The notes: generated by a model from the letters alone, not told the origin. A DNA stretch of 21,156 nt from Syntrophaceae bacterium UBA6078 (GCA_002428735.1 DIXO01000017.1:4383-25538); one strand, 5' to 3'; counted from the stretch's first letter, positions 1 through 8,710 are shown. Numbers and translations are program-made.

Positions 1-39
1 AATGAGGAGGTGAAGGCCGTTGCCTGTCCGCTCTTCTGA
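1..39 (+). CDS. 3' end of an upstream gene (partial)
   Basis: Frame 1 is open from the first base and ends at TGA 37-39, giving a tail that reads NEEVKAVACPLF. The position directly before traF in an F-type transfer operon would fit a gene such as traU, trbC or traN, but twelve residues are too few to identify it. It would overlap the TTG start proposed for traF at base 20, which is common in such operons. It could also be chance open frame. Confidence 0.3.
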   Translation, partial: NEEVKAVACPLF

Positions 40-922
40 GAAGAAATTGATGTTCCGGGTCCTGATCATTTGCCAGGTTGTCCTTCTTTTCACGACGGGC
101 ACCCCTTGCGCCGGGGAACCGCCGTTCATGGAGGAAAACGGCAAGGCGTATTACGGGGACGCCAAGCGGGGCTGGTGGTGGTACGAGAAGATCCCCTTGG
201 AGAAAAGGGACCGGGACGAGAAAGTCGAGGACGGTAAGAAGCGCTCTCCGCGCCTTTCGGACTACACAATGGAGGAACTCTGGAATATGTACCCCGACGA
301 TTTCCAGGCCGTCCTCATGGCCTTCCAGAAGAAGGCCGTCCAGGTCCCTTCGGAAAATAACGTGAGGGAATATTACGTGGTCCAGGACATCGCCCGGAGA
401 AAGTCCCTCGCCTTCGCCAACGTGTCCGCGGCGGTCATGCAGAAATACCCGGACCTCTCCGTGGCGGCCGACTACCCGATCACGGCCCCGGGGAGAAACG
501 CCGAGGTCTCGCAACGGATGGACGAGATCAAATCAAGGATCCGGAGCGCCCGGGAAGAATTCGCGCTCATCTATTTTTCCTCTGCGGGCTGCCCGTACTG
601 TGCCGAGGAGGGTTCGATCCTCAGCCGTTTCGTCGAGAAGTACGGGTGGGAGATCCGGGAAATCGACATAGAAAGGGAGGCGGCGGTATCGTCCGTCTTC
701 GGGATCGAGACGACTCCGACCCTTCTCCTCATTTACCGTGGAAGCTCCGATCATATCACCGTCTCGGCCGGGGTGGCATCCCTGGCCGAGATCGAGGAAA
801 AACTCTACCGGGGAATCCGGCTTTTGAAAAACGAGATCACCCCGGAGGAGTATTCTCTCTACGAGTTCCAGCGGGGCGGCGCCTTCGATGTGAGGGCTCT
901 CTTGAGGCGGGACAGGAGATAA
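20..922 (+). CDS. traF: TraF-like conjugal pilus assembly protein with thioredoxin fold
   Basis: TraF is a periplasmic component of F-type (MPF-F) type IV secretion, needed for pilus assembly and protein folding in the envelope. The 300-aa product has an N-terminal hydrophobic signal (about residues 11-31). Next comes the family-typical aromatic patch RGWWWYEKIP (50-59), then a C-terminal thioredoxin-like domain with a CPYC active site at 191-194 and the cis-proline segment ETTPT (230-234). The F-plasmid TraF has lost CXXC, whereas this one keeps it, so it may be redox active like TrbB/DsbC. The TTG start is favoured because AGGAGG at 5-10 sits nine bases upstream. ATG at 50 also leaves an intact signal peptide but has a weak ribosome site. 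traH follows after a short gap. Confidence 0.88.
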   Translation: MPVRSSEKKLMFRVLIICQVVLLFTTGTPCAGEPPFMEENGKAYYGDAKRGWWWYEKIPLEKRDRDEKVEDGKKRSPRLSDYTMEELWNMYPDDFQAVLMAFQKKAVQVPSENNVREYYVVQDIARRKSLAFANVSAAVMQKYPDLSVAADYPITAPGRNAEVSQRMDEIKSRIRSAREEFALIYFSSAGCPYCAEEGSILSRFVEKYGWEIREIDIEREAAVSSVFGIETTPTLLLIYRGSSDHITVSAGVASLAEIEEKLYRGIRLLKNEITPEEYSLYEFQRGGAFDVRALLRRDRR

Positions 923-932
923 AAACGAAGAC

Positions 933-2399
933 ATGAATATGAAGAAGAGATATTTTTTCAAGACTATCGTGGTGCTTCTAACCGCCGCTCTCCTTCTGTC
1001 GCCCCTTGGCCCGGATGGGCCTATGGCCGGCTGGGTTGACGACTGGCTCCAGCAAAAGACGGAAACATCCCCCGGATATTTCGAGGGACAGAAAAGGGGT
1101 TACTTCACCGGCGGGAGCTTTTCGGCAAGGTGGCAGCAGGGAAACGACTACCTCTTCACTGCCATGCCTCCCAAGGTGAAGGCGGGTTGCGGCGGGATCG
1201 ACGTCTTCCTGGGCGGGTTCTCCTATCTCAATTTCGAATACCTGGTGACCAAGCTCCAAAGGATCATGCAGGCCGCCCCTGCGGCGGCTTTCGACATCGC
1301 TTTGAATGTTCTCTGCGAACCCTGCTCGAAGACGATCAAGTCCCTGGAAGCTATTATCAACACCCTGAACAACCTGCAGCTCGATGAATGCAAGGCTGGC
1401 CGGGCGCTCGTGGCGACCATGGTGCCCCCGTCTCTTGCAGACACGAAGGACAAACAGGCAAAGCTCGCCGGGATCCAGGGGGACTTCCTCCAGTCATCGG
1501 GAGTGAATGACCTCTGGAAGAGCATCAACGACCAGACGAGCGCGAACGCGAACAAGCCGGTCACGAACATGAAGCAGGCGCTCGCGGGCTGTCCCCAGGA
1601 CATCCGGGACGTCTTCGGGACCAACGGGTCGGTCATCAACAACATCGCCGCCAAGACCGGCTTCAACAATCAGTCCTACCTCGACATGTTGAGAGGGTTC
1701 GTCGGCGACGTCTACATCATCGACGCCGGGGACGCGGGCTACCAGGTGGGTCACACGCCCCCCTGCGATCAAAACCGGTACGCTTCCTTCGACAACCTCT
1801 TGGACGGAAGCGTCTACGCCCGGCCGGCAGGAGGCGCCTGCATACAAATTACCGACAGCTCGGCCGACCTCACGAATTACGTGCGGACGAAGATGACCCG
1901 GATCGCGGGAAAGATCAAGGCAAAGCAGGCCCTCTCGGACGAGGACAACGCCTTCGTGAACGCGAGTCCCCTTTCCATCGGGCTCGTTCTCAAGGCGGCC
2001 GTGGGAACGAACCAGGAATCATCCATCATCAGCACCCTCTCCGACGTGACCGCCAAGGCCTACGCCTTCCAACTCCTCTCGGACCTCTACACGAAGGCCT
2101 GGAACATCATGGACAAGGCGAGAAGCCTCGCCCAGGCTCAGCCAGGAGCCGTGCAGGGCGCGCAGGAACACCAGTGCAAGATCGAGATGCTCTCCGGCGC
2201 GATCGACGGCACGGCGGAGATGCAGGCCAGGATCGTGGAAATGGTAAGCGGAGTCCGGAGATCCTACGCCGCATCCGTCCAGGAGGTGATGGGGGTCTAC
2301 AACCTGGTGGACAAGATGGAGAAATTCGACAGGCTGGCCCTGAGCATGCTGAGTTCGAAATTCGGTACGGCCGTCGCGGCCAGGTCAGTATCACGCTGA
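933..2399 (+). CDS. traH: TraH conjugal pilus assembly protein
   Basis: TraH is a periplasmic or outer-membrane-associated protein of F-type conjugation, working with TraF, TraU, TraW and TrbI in pilus extension. The 488-aa product starts with a signal peptide (KKR then a hydrophobic run to about residue 30, with cleavage near MAGWVDD). The conserved N-terminal block follows: GGSFSARW, then PPKVKAGCGGIDVFLGGFS and the CEPC segment. These are diagnostic of TraH. The C-terminal third is rich in helical segments that could form coiled coils, as in the family. ATG 933 is followed by a second in-frame ATG at 939, and either works. AGGAGA at 914-919 is the only upstream ribosome site and is rather distant. 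It lies 10 bases after traF and 24 before traG, in one operon. Confidence 0.93.
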   Translation: MNMKKRYFFKTIVVLLTAALLLSPLGPDGPMAGWVDDWLQQKTETSPGYFEGQKRGYFTGGSFSARWQQGNDYLFTAMPPKVKAGCGGIDVFLGGFSYLNFEYLVTKLQRIMQAAPAAAFDIALNVLCEPCSKTIKSLEAIINTLNNLQLDECKAGRALVATMVPPSLADTKDKQAKLAGIQGDFLQSSGVNDLWKSINDQTSANANKPVTNMKQALAGCPQDIRDVFGTNGSVINNIAAKTGFNNQSYLDMLRGFVGDVYIIDAGDAGYQVGHTPPCDQNRYASFDNLLDGSVYARPAGGACIQITDSSADLTNYVRTKMTRIAGKIKAKQALSDEDNAFVNASPLSIGLVLKAAVGTNQESSIISTLSDVTAKAYAFQLLSDLYTKAWNIMDKARSLAQAQPGAVQGAQEHQCKIEMLSGAIDGTAEMQARIVEMVSGVRRSYAASVQEVMGVYNLVDKMEKFDRLALSMLSSKFGTAVAARSVSR

Positions 2400-2423
2400 A
2401 AGAGTTTCCGGGAGAGAATCCTG

Positions 2424-5400
2424 ATGGGAGTTGGAAAGATAATTTTTATACTTGTTTTCACGGTCGTCATGCTGTCGGCTGCGCCGAACGCCCATGCAGT
2501 GGACATGGAGTACTATACCTACAACGGCTTCGGGGCCGTTGTGACGGCCTTCCAGAAGATCTCACTGATCTTTTCGGATAACGGCTACCGGGCGCTCTTC
2601 TTCACGGTCACGGCGCTCGGAATCTTCATCGCAGGGGCGGCCGCGTACTTCCAACTCCTCAAGGGAGCAAGGTTTTCACCCCTCTCCTGGGCCTGGCCGG
2701 TGGGCTTGGGGATATGCCTCTACCTCGGGCTCATGGTTCCTACGGGAAACGTCACGATCTACGATCCCGTCCTCAACCGCTTCCAGACCGTCGGGCGGAT
2801 ACCAGACGGCATCGTCGTCGTGGCCGGGACCCTGAACAAGATTGAGCGGGGACTCGTGGACATCATCTCCACGTCGGGCACACCCCAGAGTTTCCAGGAC
2901 TACGCCGGCGGCATCGGCTTCGACATGCTTTTGAAGGCATCCGGAGGCCACCTCAAGATCCGGGACCAGTACATCGACGAATCGCTGAAACGCTACACGA
3001 AGGATTGCATGTTCTTCGAGCTGCAGCGGCCGGGGACGTCGCTGAGCGTGAACGACGTCACGAGTTCCAGCACGGACTTCATGACCCAGTATGCCCAGGC
3101 GGCGAACCCGGCCGTCTTCACCGTCTGGTATTCGGAATCGGACCGAACCGGGACGACCATGTCCTGCGCGGCTGCCTGGACCAACTTGCAGGGTTACTTC
3201 AGCGATCCCCTCAACATGGGAGACACGATCCGCTTTGCCTGTGCGAACGCCGGCTTCAATGCGGACAACGCCGGTGAGCTTACGAAATGCACGGAGATCA
3301 TCTCGAACTACGCCTCCTACGTGGAGGGTGGCGCATTCACGATCCCGGCGCCGAACTTCATGAGACAGGTCTACATGGCTGAAGTATTGAACGACATGCT
3401 TCTCGACGCGAATCCCGATCTCGCCGTGAAGGGCCTGGCGTCAAGGAGCATCATGACCGGAGGGCTCGGCATGGGGATCGTGGCCAACGAGTGGCTTCCC
3501 GTGGCGAGAGCCGTGATCACCGCCGTGGCTATCGGGCTCATACCGATCCTCGCCATCTTCATCCCCACGCCTCTCGCGGGAAAGGCCTTGGGACTCGTTG
3601 CGGGGATGTTCATCTGGCTCACGGCCTGGGGCGTGACTGACGCCATCACCCACGGAATCGCGACCGACTACGCCTACGGGGTCTTCGAATACGTGAGGCA
3701 AAACGCCCTGGGCTTCGCGGCTGTCATGAATATGCCCGACGCGTCTCTCAAAGCCCTGAGCATGTTCGGCCTCATCAGGACCTCGGGCATCATGCTGGCC
3801 ACGGTGATTACGGGCATGCTCGTCCGGTTCGGCGGGCACGCCTTGGCCATGATGGCGGGGACCATCTCCGGGACAGTCCAGTCCCAGGGGACCCAGGCGG
3901 CCTCCCAGGCGTCAACGCCGGAAGGAGGGGCGAGATCCGTGGAATCGGCGAGAACGTCCATTCCCACATGGTCGAACGCCAACCGGTGGAGCATCCAGGA
4001 CTACTCAGGTCTGGAAACGGCAAGACGCGTGGGCTCAACTGCCGGAATGATGAAGATCCGCGACGAATTCGGAGCGGACCGGTTGGGCGGTATGCACGGG
4101 GACGCGGCAGTGGGCGGCTTTCTCCCCCGCGCGGCGGCCGGGTCCGGAATGGCGGAAGTGGGCCTCGACCGGTCGCAAGGTCTTCTCAAGGCCGGAAACA
4201 TCTCCAGGCTGGGAAAAACCGAGGGTGACCTCGAATCTTTCCGCGAGTCGGGCCATGCGGGGGATTTTTTCGATTACCATGCCAGTCAGGCATCCGTGGA
4301 GGGAAAGAAGCGCTATTTCGGAGCCATGAAATATGACGAGGCGATGGAGGAGGCAGGCTGCGGAGAGCGGGTATCAGGCTATAAAGCCGTGGCCGACTTT
4401 GACGCCCACAAGACGCCGGGAGCGATCCGGGAGGGAGAAAAATACGGTGTCGAAGCAAAAGACCTGGGAGAGACAAAGGGTCGGCTGGATGCCCTGCAAA
4501 CTATAGCTACCTCCAGGGGAATCGAAGCCGTCGGCGAAGGCGCCTATCTCGACGCGAGACGGGACGCTGTGATCGACGACGTTGCCAAGTGGAGAGTGCT
4601 CAGGTCCTTCGCCGAATCCAAAGGAGTGGATTTCGAGCGCTTCGCGGCGGACCGGCACCGGACGGCGGATATCTCCGTGAGCGCCTCTGAAGCAGGACGA
4701 TACGGCCTCCCCGGGGCGGGAAACTACCGCATGGCCTGGGGAGAGCAGGGAGAACTGCTCTTCACCAATCGGATAAGCGGAGAGCAATACCAGGTCGGGA
4801 CCTTCGGAAAAACTGGGAGGGATATCGCGAGATACAACATATCCAAAAGCGAGGAAGGAAACCTCAGAAAGATATACAGCAATTTCACGGACCGGGTGGG
4901 AGGATCACACAGCGTCCGCTACGATGATTTCCGGGAAAGCGTCTCGGGGTTCCGGGGCAGAGGCTACAACGTGAGTATTGTCGAGGACGCATCGATGGCG
5001 GGGGGCCATCGCGTGATGGTTTACGACCCTTCGCACAAAAAACCGGTACTCGTTTCCGGGAATATCAATCACCTCGTGAGTTCTTACCGGCAGACGGCAG
5101 ACGGCGCCACTAAGGAAACGATCGTCCCACTGACAGGAGACGTCCTCGCTTCTGAAAGCACGATAGGGAACGTCCGGACGCAAAACCAGGACAGGCTGAA
5201 CGTAAACATGGGTGTCAGGGCGGACGGAACGGTTACAGAAGGAGTGAGAAAAGTGGGCGGAGAAACCGTGGCGGTTGGAGCGGCTGCTTCCATGGACGGA
5301 CTGGCATCTATCGGGAGTACTGTAAGAAGCGTAAAACAACTGGGTGAACTCGGAAATAATTTCAAGTTGAACAGGACCAAGGGGGAGCCGACCCTTGAGG

Positions 5401-5459
5401 GTGTTGAAACAGTGAAGGGCGAGATATCTCCCGGACCCGCAAGTGATCCCGTGCAATAA
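2424..5459 (+). CDS. traG: TraG mating-pair stabilisation / entry-exclusion membrane protein
   Basis: TraG is an inner-membrane protein of F-type conjugation systems. Its N-terminal domain is needed for pilus assembly and its C-terminal part for mating-pair stabilisation and recognition of the entry-exclusion protein. The 1011-aa product has an N-terminal hydrophobic segment, transmembrane stretches near residues 48-70 and 78-97, a long periplasmic loop with several cysteines, and another membrane cluster at about 355-480 ending in GGHALAMMAGT. This is the TraG_N pattern. The remaining half or so is soluble, polar and repetitive in Gly, Ser and Arg. Gene order traF-traH-traG matches the F and SXT/R391 layout. 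GGGAGAG upstream of ATG 2424 serves as ribosome site. Codon use is GC-rich, becoming a little AT-richer in the last few hundred bases. Confidence 0.92.
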   Translation: MGVGKIIFILVFTVVMLSAAPNAHAVDMEYYTYNGFGAVVTAFQKISLIFSDNGYRALFFTVTALGIFIAGAAAYFQLLKGARFSPLSWAWPVGLGICLYLGLMVPTGNVTIYDPVLNRFQTVGRIPDGIVVVAGTLNKIERGLVDIISTSGTPQSFQDYAGGIGFDMLLKASGGHLKIRDQYIDESLKRYTKDCMFFELQRPGTSLSVNDVTSSSTDFMTQYAQAANPAVFTVWYSESDRTGTTMSCAAAWTNLQGYFSDPLNMGDTIRFACANAGFNADNAGELTKCTEIISNYASYVEGGAFTIPAPNFMRQVYMAEVLNDMLLDANPDLAVKGLASRSIMTGGLGMGIVANEWLPVARAVITAVAIGLIPILAIFIPTPLAGKALGLVAGMFIWLTAWGVTDAITHGIATDYAYGVFEYVRQNALGFAAVMNMPDASLKALSMFGLIRTSGIMLATVITGMLVRFGGHALAMMAGTISGTVQSQGTQAASQASTPEGGARSVESARTSIPTWSNANRWSIQDYSGLETARRVGSTAGMMKIRDEFGADRLGGMHGDAAVGGFLPRAAAGSGMAEVGLDRSQGLLKAGNISRLGKTEGDLESFRESGHAGDFFDYHASQASVEGKKRYFGAMKYDEAMEEAGCGERVSGYKAVADFDAHKTPGAIREGEKYGVEAKDLGETKGRLDALQTIATSRGIEAVGEGAYLDARRDAVIDDVAKWRVLRSFAESKGVDFERFAADRHRTADISVSASEAGRYGLPGAGNYRMAWGEQGELLFTNRISGEQYQVGTFGKTGRDIARYNISKSEEGNLRKIYSNFTDRVGGSHSVRYDDFRESVSGFRGRGYNVSIVEDASMAGGHRVMVYDPSHKKPVLVSGNINHLVSSYRQTADGATKETIVPLTGDVLASESTIGNVRTQNQDRLNVNMGVRADGTVTEGVRKVGGETVAVGAAASMDGLASIGSTVRSVKQLGELGNNFKLNRTKGEPTLEGVETVKGEISPGPASDPVQ

Positions 5460-5489
5460 GATTTAAATTGTTGAGGAACAGAAAACATA

Positions 5490-5795
5490 ATGCTCACAGC
5501 CTACAAATACCTAAAAATGAACGGGGGACTGCTGGCGGTCTTCGAAAAAGGGCTCTCCTTCGGCCAAGGATTGCCTCTCAATATCGTCATGATAGAGAAC
5601 GACTCGTACCTGAAGATCGGGCGGGACCACTACATCCGCCTCGATAAGGAAACAATAGAATGCCTGGAAAGCTGCAATCGTATACATATCGCCGTGAGCG
5701 ATCTTTTCGAAAGCAGGATCGCCCTTCAGGGAACAATCGAAATAGACGATGTCACGAAAGGAAAACTCCTGGCCTACGTCGAGATGAACAGATAG
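5490..5795 (+). CDS. Unknown 101-aa cytosolic protein
   Basis: I do not recognise this family. The product is soluble, without signal peptide, cysteine pairs or obvious catalytic motif. Its middle (GRDHYIRLDKETIECLES, about residues 44-61) alternates charged and hydrophobic residues, suggesting a small alpha/beta fold. It starts 30 bases after traG, with GAGGAA upstream of ATG 5490, in the same direction. It may be the last gene of the transfer operon (an exclusion or regulatory factor) or the first gene of the cargo block. Composition lies between the two. Confidence 0.6.
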   Translation: MLTAYKYLKMNGGLLAVFEKGLSFGQGLPLNIVMIENDSYLKIGRDHYIRLDKETIECLESCNRIHIAVSDLFESRIALQGTIEIDDVTKGKLLAYVEMNR

Positions 5796-5886
5796 CTCTA
5801 CTCAAAGCAAACTCTATAAGAAGAATTCAGTTGACCTTCGAACCATGTTTTATTATATTTCTCGTAAATTGCGTGGCAGACAATTT

Positions 5887-6717
5887 ATGGGAAATAGAAT
5901 AAAACAACCCAAAACCGAACTCGGCTCTCTCGAAATGAGACTCCTCGCATACGTCCAGATGCGGAAGATGGACGTCGTGCGCACGAAGGAAATCTCCGCG
6001 GCTCTCAAGATCACCCCTAAGCAGGAGCGGGAACTATTCAGCAGAATGAGCCGGTCCGGCGTGTTCATACGTCTGACGCGTGGAGTCTACCTGGTTCCTC
6101 CCCGGTTTCCAGCCGGTGGGCGATTGGCCGTCAGTGAATATTACATCCTCTCAAGGTTGATGAGGGAAATCGGGGGCAAATATCAGGTCAGCGGTCCCAA
6201 CGCGTTTTACCTTTACGGATTCGATGACCAAGTGCCGAATCGGGTATATGTTTACAATAACCGGATCAGCGGAGAGAAGAACATAGGCGGTTTCGATTAC
6301 GTTTTCATGGAAATCTCGGATAACCGGCTTGGGGATTCCACTGAATTCGAGGCACCTGATGGGGAGAAGATTTTAATTGCAACAAAAGCCCGTGCCCTGC
6401 TAGACGCCGTCTACGACTGGTCGAGATACAATACAATCCCACGTGCTTATCAATGGATTACGGCAACGATAAAGAAGGATACCGTTTTTTTTGATGAGTT
6501 TACAAGAACTTCCCTGAAATACGGGAATAAGGCTACCATGCGCCGGATAGGATATCTTCTCGCCGTCTCAGGTGTACCCGAAAACATGCTCAAGGAATTT
6601 AAAAAGAACGCCGGTTCCATGAAGTCCCTGATCAAGTGGATCCCCGGGATGCCTGCAAAAGGATCCGTGAACAAGGAATGGGGGTTGATCGTAAATGGCA
6701 ACATCGAAACCGGTTAA
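5887..6717 (+). CDS. abiEi: AbiEi-family antitoxin / transcriptional repressor
   Basis: AbiEi neutralises the AbiEii nucleotidyltransferase toxin and represses its own promoter. In this type IV system toxin and antitoxin need not bind each other. The product has an N-terminal winged-helix region (SLEMRLLAYVQMRKMDVVRT, then ITPKQERELFSRMSRSG) leading into the family hallmark RLTRGVYLVPP. The C-terminal antitoxin domain includes the segments SGPNAFYLYGF and LIATKARALLDAVYD. This start gives 276 aa. ATG 5845 in the same frame would add 14 residues of basic, hydrophobic character. Neither start has a strong ribosome site, and 5887 is preferred because the domain begins there. Its 3' end overlaps abiEii by 23 bases, implying coupled translation. 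Confidence 0.85.
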   Translation: MGNRIKQPKTELGSLEMRLLAYVQMRKMDVVRTKEISAALKITPKQERELFSRMSRSGVFIRLTRGVYLVPPRFPAGGRLAVSEYYILSRLMREIGGKYQVSGPNAFYLYGFDDQVPNRVYVYNNRISGEKNIGGFDYVFMEISDNRLGDSTEFEAPDGEKILIATKARALLDAVYDWSRYNTIPRAYQWITATIKKDTVFFDEFTRTSLKYGNKATMRRIGYLLAVSGVPENMLKEFKKNAGSMKSLIKWIPGMPAKGSVNKEWGLIVNGNIETG

Positions 6718-7588
6718 AATTACCTTTCACGAGGACAAGCCGCTTTTCCGGGAAGCGATCCTTTATACAGCACGGAAAACCGGCCTGAATGCGCCTCTGG
6801 TGGAAAAGGATTATTTCTGCTCGGTGCTCCTCGCAAACCTGTGTAACGGCTGCAAACAACCCCCAGTATTCAGGGGCGGTACATGCCTGAGCAAGATTCA
6901 CGCGGATTTCTACCGGTTGAGCGAGGATCTTGACTTCACGATTTCGTTGCCGTCAATATCAAGTCGGACGGATCGGAGCCGGATGATTACACCCGTCAAG
7001 GACTGGATTTCCGCCCTTGAGAAGGAGTCCCCAGTTTTCAAGGTCGAGCAGAAACTGACCGGATTCAACAATTCTAAGCAATACGTGGCACAGATTGCCT
7101 ATCCGACATTGGTCGGTTCAGGACTCGGTCGGATCAAAATCGAGATTGGGCTTCGCGAAGAGATCCTGGTTCCGCCCGTCAAGAGAAGCGTCAGGACACT
7201 CTTGGAAAACCCCTTTACGGGGCTACCCGGTGTCGAGGAATTCGATATCGTAGTTCTTACGCGTGAAGAGACCTACGCTGAGAAGCTGAGGGCAGCATTG
7301 GCGCGAAGAGAACCAGCAATCCGTGATTTTTACGACATCGACTATGCTGTTTCCAGGCTCGGCGTCAATCTTGAAGACCCTCATCTCGTGGGTCTGCTGA
7401 AGAGGAAGCTCCAGGTTCCGGATAACGACGAAATCGATGTGTCCAATGCGAAGAAAAAGGAATTGCTGTCTCAGCTGGAAACGCAGCTAAAGCCGGTGTT
7501 GAGATCTTCCGATTATGATATGTTCGACTTTGAGAGGACCTTCAGGATGATTTCAGATTTGGCTCGTATGATCGCAGGTCAAGCGTGA
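6695..7588 (+). CDS. abiEii: AbiEii-family nucleotidyltransferase toxin
   Basis: AbiEii/MenT-type toxins are nucleotidyltransferases that arrest growth, by analogy with MenT acting on tRNA, and cause abortive infection on phage attack. The 297-aa product shows the family's motifs in order: EKDY (37-40), the nucleotide-binding GGTCLSK (61-67), the metal-binding SEDLDF (76-81), then EETYAEKLRAAL with its conserved Lys, and RDFYDIDYA. All catalytic residues expected for the fold are present, so the toxin looks active. It overlaps abiEi by 23 bases. A small membrane protein gene follows 14 bases later. Confidence 0.9.
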   Translation: MATSKPVKITFHEDKPLFREAILYTARKTGLNAPLVEKDYFCSVLLANLCNGCKQPPVFRGGTCLSKIHADFYRLSEDLDFTISLPSISSRTDRSRMITPVKDWISALEKESPVFKVEQKLTGFNNSKQYVAQIAYPTLVGSGLGRIKIEIGLREEILVPPVKRSVRTLLENPFTGLPGVEEFDIVVLTREETYAEKLRAALARREPAIRDFYDIDYAVSRLGVNLEDPHLVGLLKRKLQVPDNDEIDVSNAKKKELLSQLETQLKPVLRSSDYDMFDFERTFRMISDLARMIAGQA

Positions 7589-7602
7589 TAAAAGGATTAT
7601 CT

Positions 7603-7839
7603 ATGCCCAAAAAGCTTTTTAAACGAGCAACTCCCGGACAGATAATAGTTCTGGTGTTCCTCTTGGGGCTTCTGATATTTTTTCTGAAAGATGCCGGGAT
7701 AAGCACCATCCTTATCGTACTTACTATAGCTGTCATAATGGGGCTCGTTCTGGTATCCTGGGCTGAAAAGGAGGATTTTGACAAGGATGATATAACCGAT
7801 TGGAACCTTGTCAATCGGCTTTGGCATAAGGATGAATAA
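7603..7839 (+). CDS. Small two-helix membrane protein after AbiE
   Basis: The 78-aa product has a basic N-terminus (MPKKLFKRATPGQ), then two hydrophobic segments (roughly residues 14-28 and 33-51) and an acidic soluble tail (EKEDFDKDDITDW). This predicts a hairpin in the inner membrane. I recognise no family. ATG 7603 is chosen because AAAGGA lies seven bases upstream. GTG at 7585 is in frame and overlaps the abiEii stop, but has no better ribosome site. It reads in the same direction as abiE with only 14 bases between, so co-transcription with the toxin-antitoxin pair is likely; a functional link is only inference. Confidence 0.65.
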   Translation: MPKKLFKRATPGQIIVLVFLLGLLIFFLKDAGISTILIVLTIAVIMGLVLVSWAEKEDFDKDDITDWNLVNRLWHKDE

Positions 7840-7864
7840 ACACTCTAGCACTCCGAGAATGCAG

Positions 7865-7895
7865 ACGACACCATGACAAAGAATATCGGTGTCGT
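7865..7895. terminator. Inverted repeat between convergent genes
   Basis: ACGACACC (7865-7872) and GGTGTCGT (7888-7895) are perfect 8-bp complements around a 15-base loop. A second weaker hairpin (CCCTT 7906-7910 with AAGGG 7919-7923) follows. They lie between the rightward AbiE cluster and the leftward XRE antitoxin, so a bidirectional terminator is the simplest reading. Neither strand has a clean U-tract. Confidence 0.4.
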
Positions 7896-7949
7896 TTATC
7901 AGTATCCCTTTAAACTTTAAGGGGTTTCGAGTTGGCGGCTATTGAATCT

Positions 7950-8336
7950 TCAATTCAATGACCTATCCGAAATGAAGCGATCCATCGGCACGTTGAACAA
8001 TTTTGCCAACTTGCGCGCGGTATTGCTGCTGATCGGCCTTTTCCCGTGCTCCATGTTGGAAACATGCTGCCGGGGAATGTCGCCTAACAACTCGCCCAAC
8101 TTTTCCTGGGTCCACCCCTTCGCCTCCCTGTAAATGCGCATGGTGTCTCCCGGAGTTGTTTTCTCCTTGAGGTCCTTGTACCACGGCGTTTCCAGGATGT
8201 TCACCAGAGCATCATCATCGTCGGTGATCTTGACCTTGTCTCCGTATTCGTCTTTCAAGGCGTAGATCAACTTAGTCGGGATATTCTTACCCCGGATTTT
8301 AATATCAATATGGCGCGTTTTCACGACTGCCTGCAT
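7950..8336 (-). CDS. XRE-family antitoxin with C-terminal helix-turn-helix
   Basis: The 128-aa product has an N-terminal toxin-contact region (about residues 1-55) and a C-terminal Cro/C1-type helix-turn-helix (about 63-118: GWTQEKLGELLG, then the recognition part RQHVSNMEHGKRPIS). This architecture belongs to antitoxins paired with RelE/HigB-like toxins. The antitoxin probably binds the toxin and represses the shared promoter. The GAGGTG ribosome site (about 8342-8347) precedes ATG 8336. The matching toxin reading frame lies directly upstream on the same strand and overlaps its start, but is frameshifted. The antitoxin itself is intact. Confidence 0.85.
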   Translation of the reverse strand: MQAVVKTRHIDIKIRGKNIPTKLIYALKDEYGDKVKITDDDDALVNILETPWYKDLKEKTTPGDTMRIYREAKGWTQEKLGELLGDIPRQHVSNMEHGKRPISSNTARKLAKLFNVPMDRFISDRSLN

Positions 8337-8567
8337 AATACACCTCGATAATTATAGATTTCTTTTCGCAATGCCAACAGGCCACCCATTTTCTTGACAG
8401 ATGGCAATGATAATCGAATGTTCCTATTTCCCAAAATTCGGCCATTCATTCCTGATGGGACCTTTTTCCCGCAAGTCATCGATCAGGTTCACGAGCGCCT
8501 TTTGAATCGCCTCCGGTAATTTCCCGATATCCTTAAGAACCTTCTTTTTCACCAGAACTTCGTACAT
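8305..8567 (-). pseudogene. RelE/HigB-like toxin broken by one-base frameshift
   Basis: ATG 8567 opens a 47-aa frame (beginning MYEVLVKKKVLKDIGKLPEA, ending NEWPNFGK) that hits TAG at 8426-8424. From GGA 8424 the neighbouring frame continues as GTFDYHCHLSRKWVACW and ends EVYYAGSRENAPY before TGA 8307-8305. Joined, the two pieces give a full toxin of the RelE-like family, in which the YHCHL...VACW...VYY.G..E.APY pattern is familiar. One missing base near 8425-8428 (AAATAGG instead of, for example, AAATTAGG) explains the break. The last codons overlap the antitoxin start by 32 bases, typical for toxin-first pairs. It could be a genuine inactivating mutation or a sequencing error. Confidence 0.75.
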
Positions 8568-8650
8568 GGCTATTTGTAACCTAATAATGATTACATGTCA
8601 ATGTTGAATTTCAACGAGGCATAATCTCGATTTTTACTGATTTCCAACCA

Positions 8651-8679
8651 AAAATCCCTGCATCGAAAACATTATATAT
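8651..8679 (+). repeat. 29-bp direct repeat, copy 1 (probable promoter element)
   Basis: These 29 bases are identical to 19723-19751. The repeat begins AAAATCCCTGCATCG and ends in ACATTATATAT, whose TATATT (8675-8680) resembles a -10 box. No good -35 sits 17 bases upstream. The flanks show looser similarity as well (…ATTTC….CC before the repeat; an AGGAG-like purine run after it). It ends 65 bases before the zinc-ribbon gene that begins the second backbone operon and lies just past the first cargo block. Confidence 0.75.
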
Positions 8680-8686
8680 TAAGGAG

Positions 8687-8710
8687 CGATCGCGGCGAAG
8701 CCGCGCATCG
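8687..8710 (+). promoter_or_regulatory. GC-rich hairpin in 5' leader of the backbone operon
   Basis: CGCGGC (8691-8696), GAA loop, GCCGCG (8700-8705) form a perfect 6-bp stem. CGAT (8687-8690) and ATCG (8707-8710) extend it to ten pairs with one bulged C. There is no U-tract after it, so it is not an ordinary terminator. It sits in the presumed leader between the 29-bp repeat and the ribosome site AGGAGG (8734-8739). A role in RNA stability or in loading an antitermination complex is speculation. Confidence 0.45.

Noticed and set aside
8424..8428. Programmed -1 frameshift in the toxin
   Set aside because: The zero-frame codons TTT GGG AAA TAG do not form an X XXY YYZ slippery heptamer that re-pairs in the -1 frame. 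A one-base deletion is simpler.
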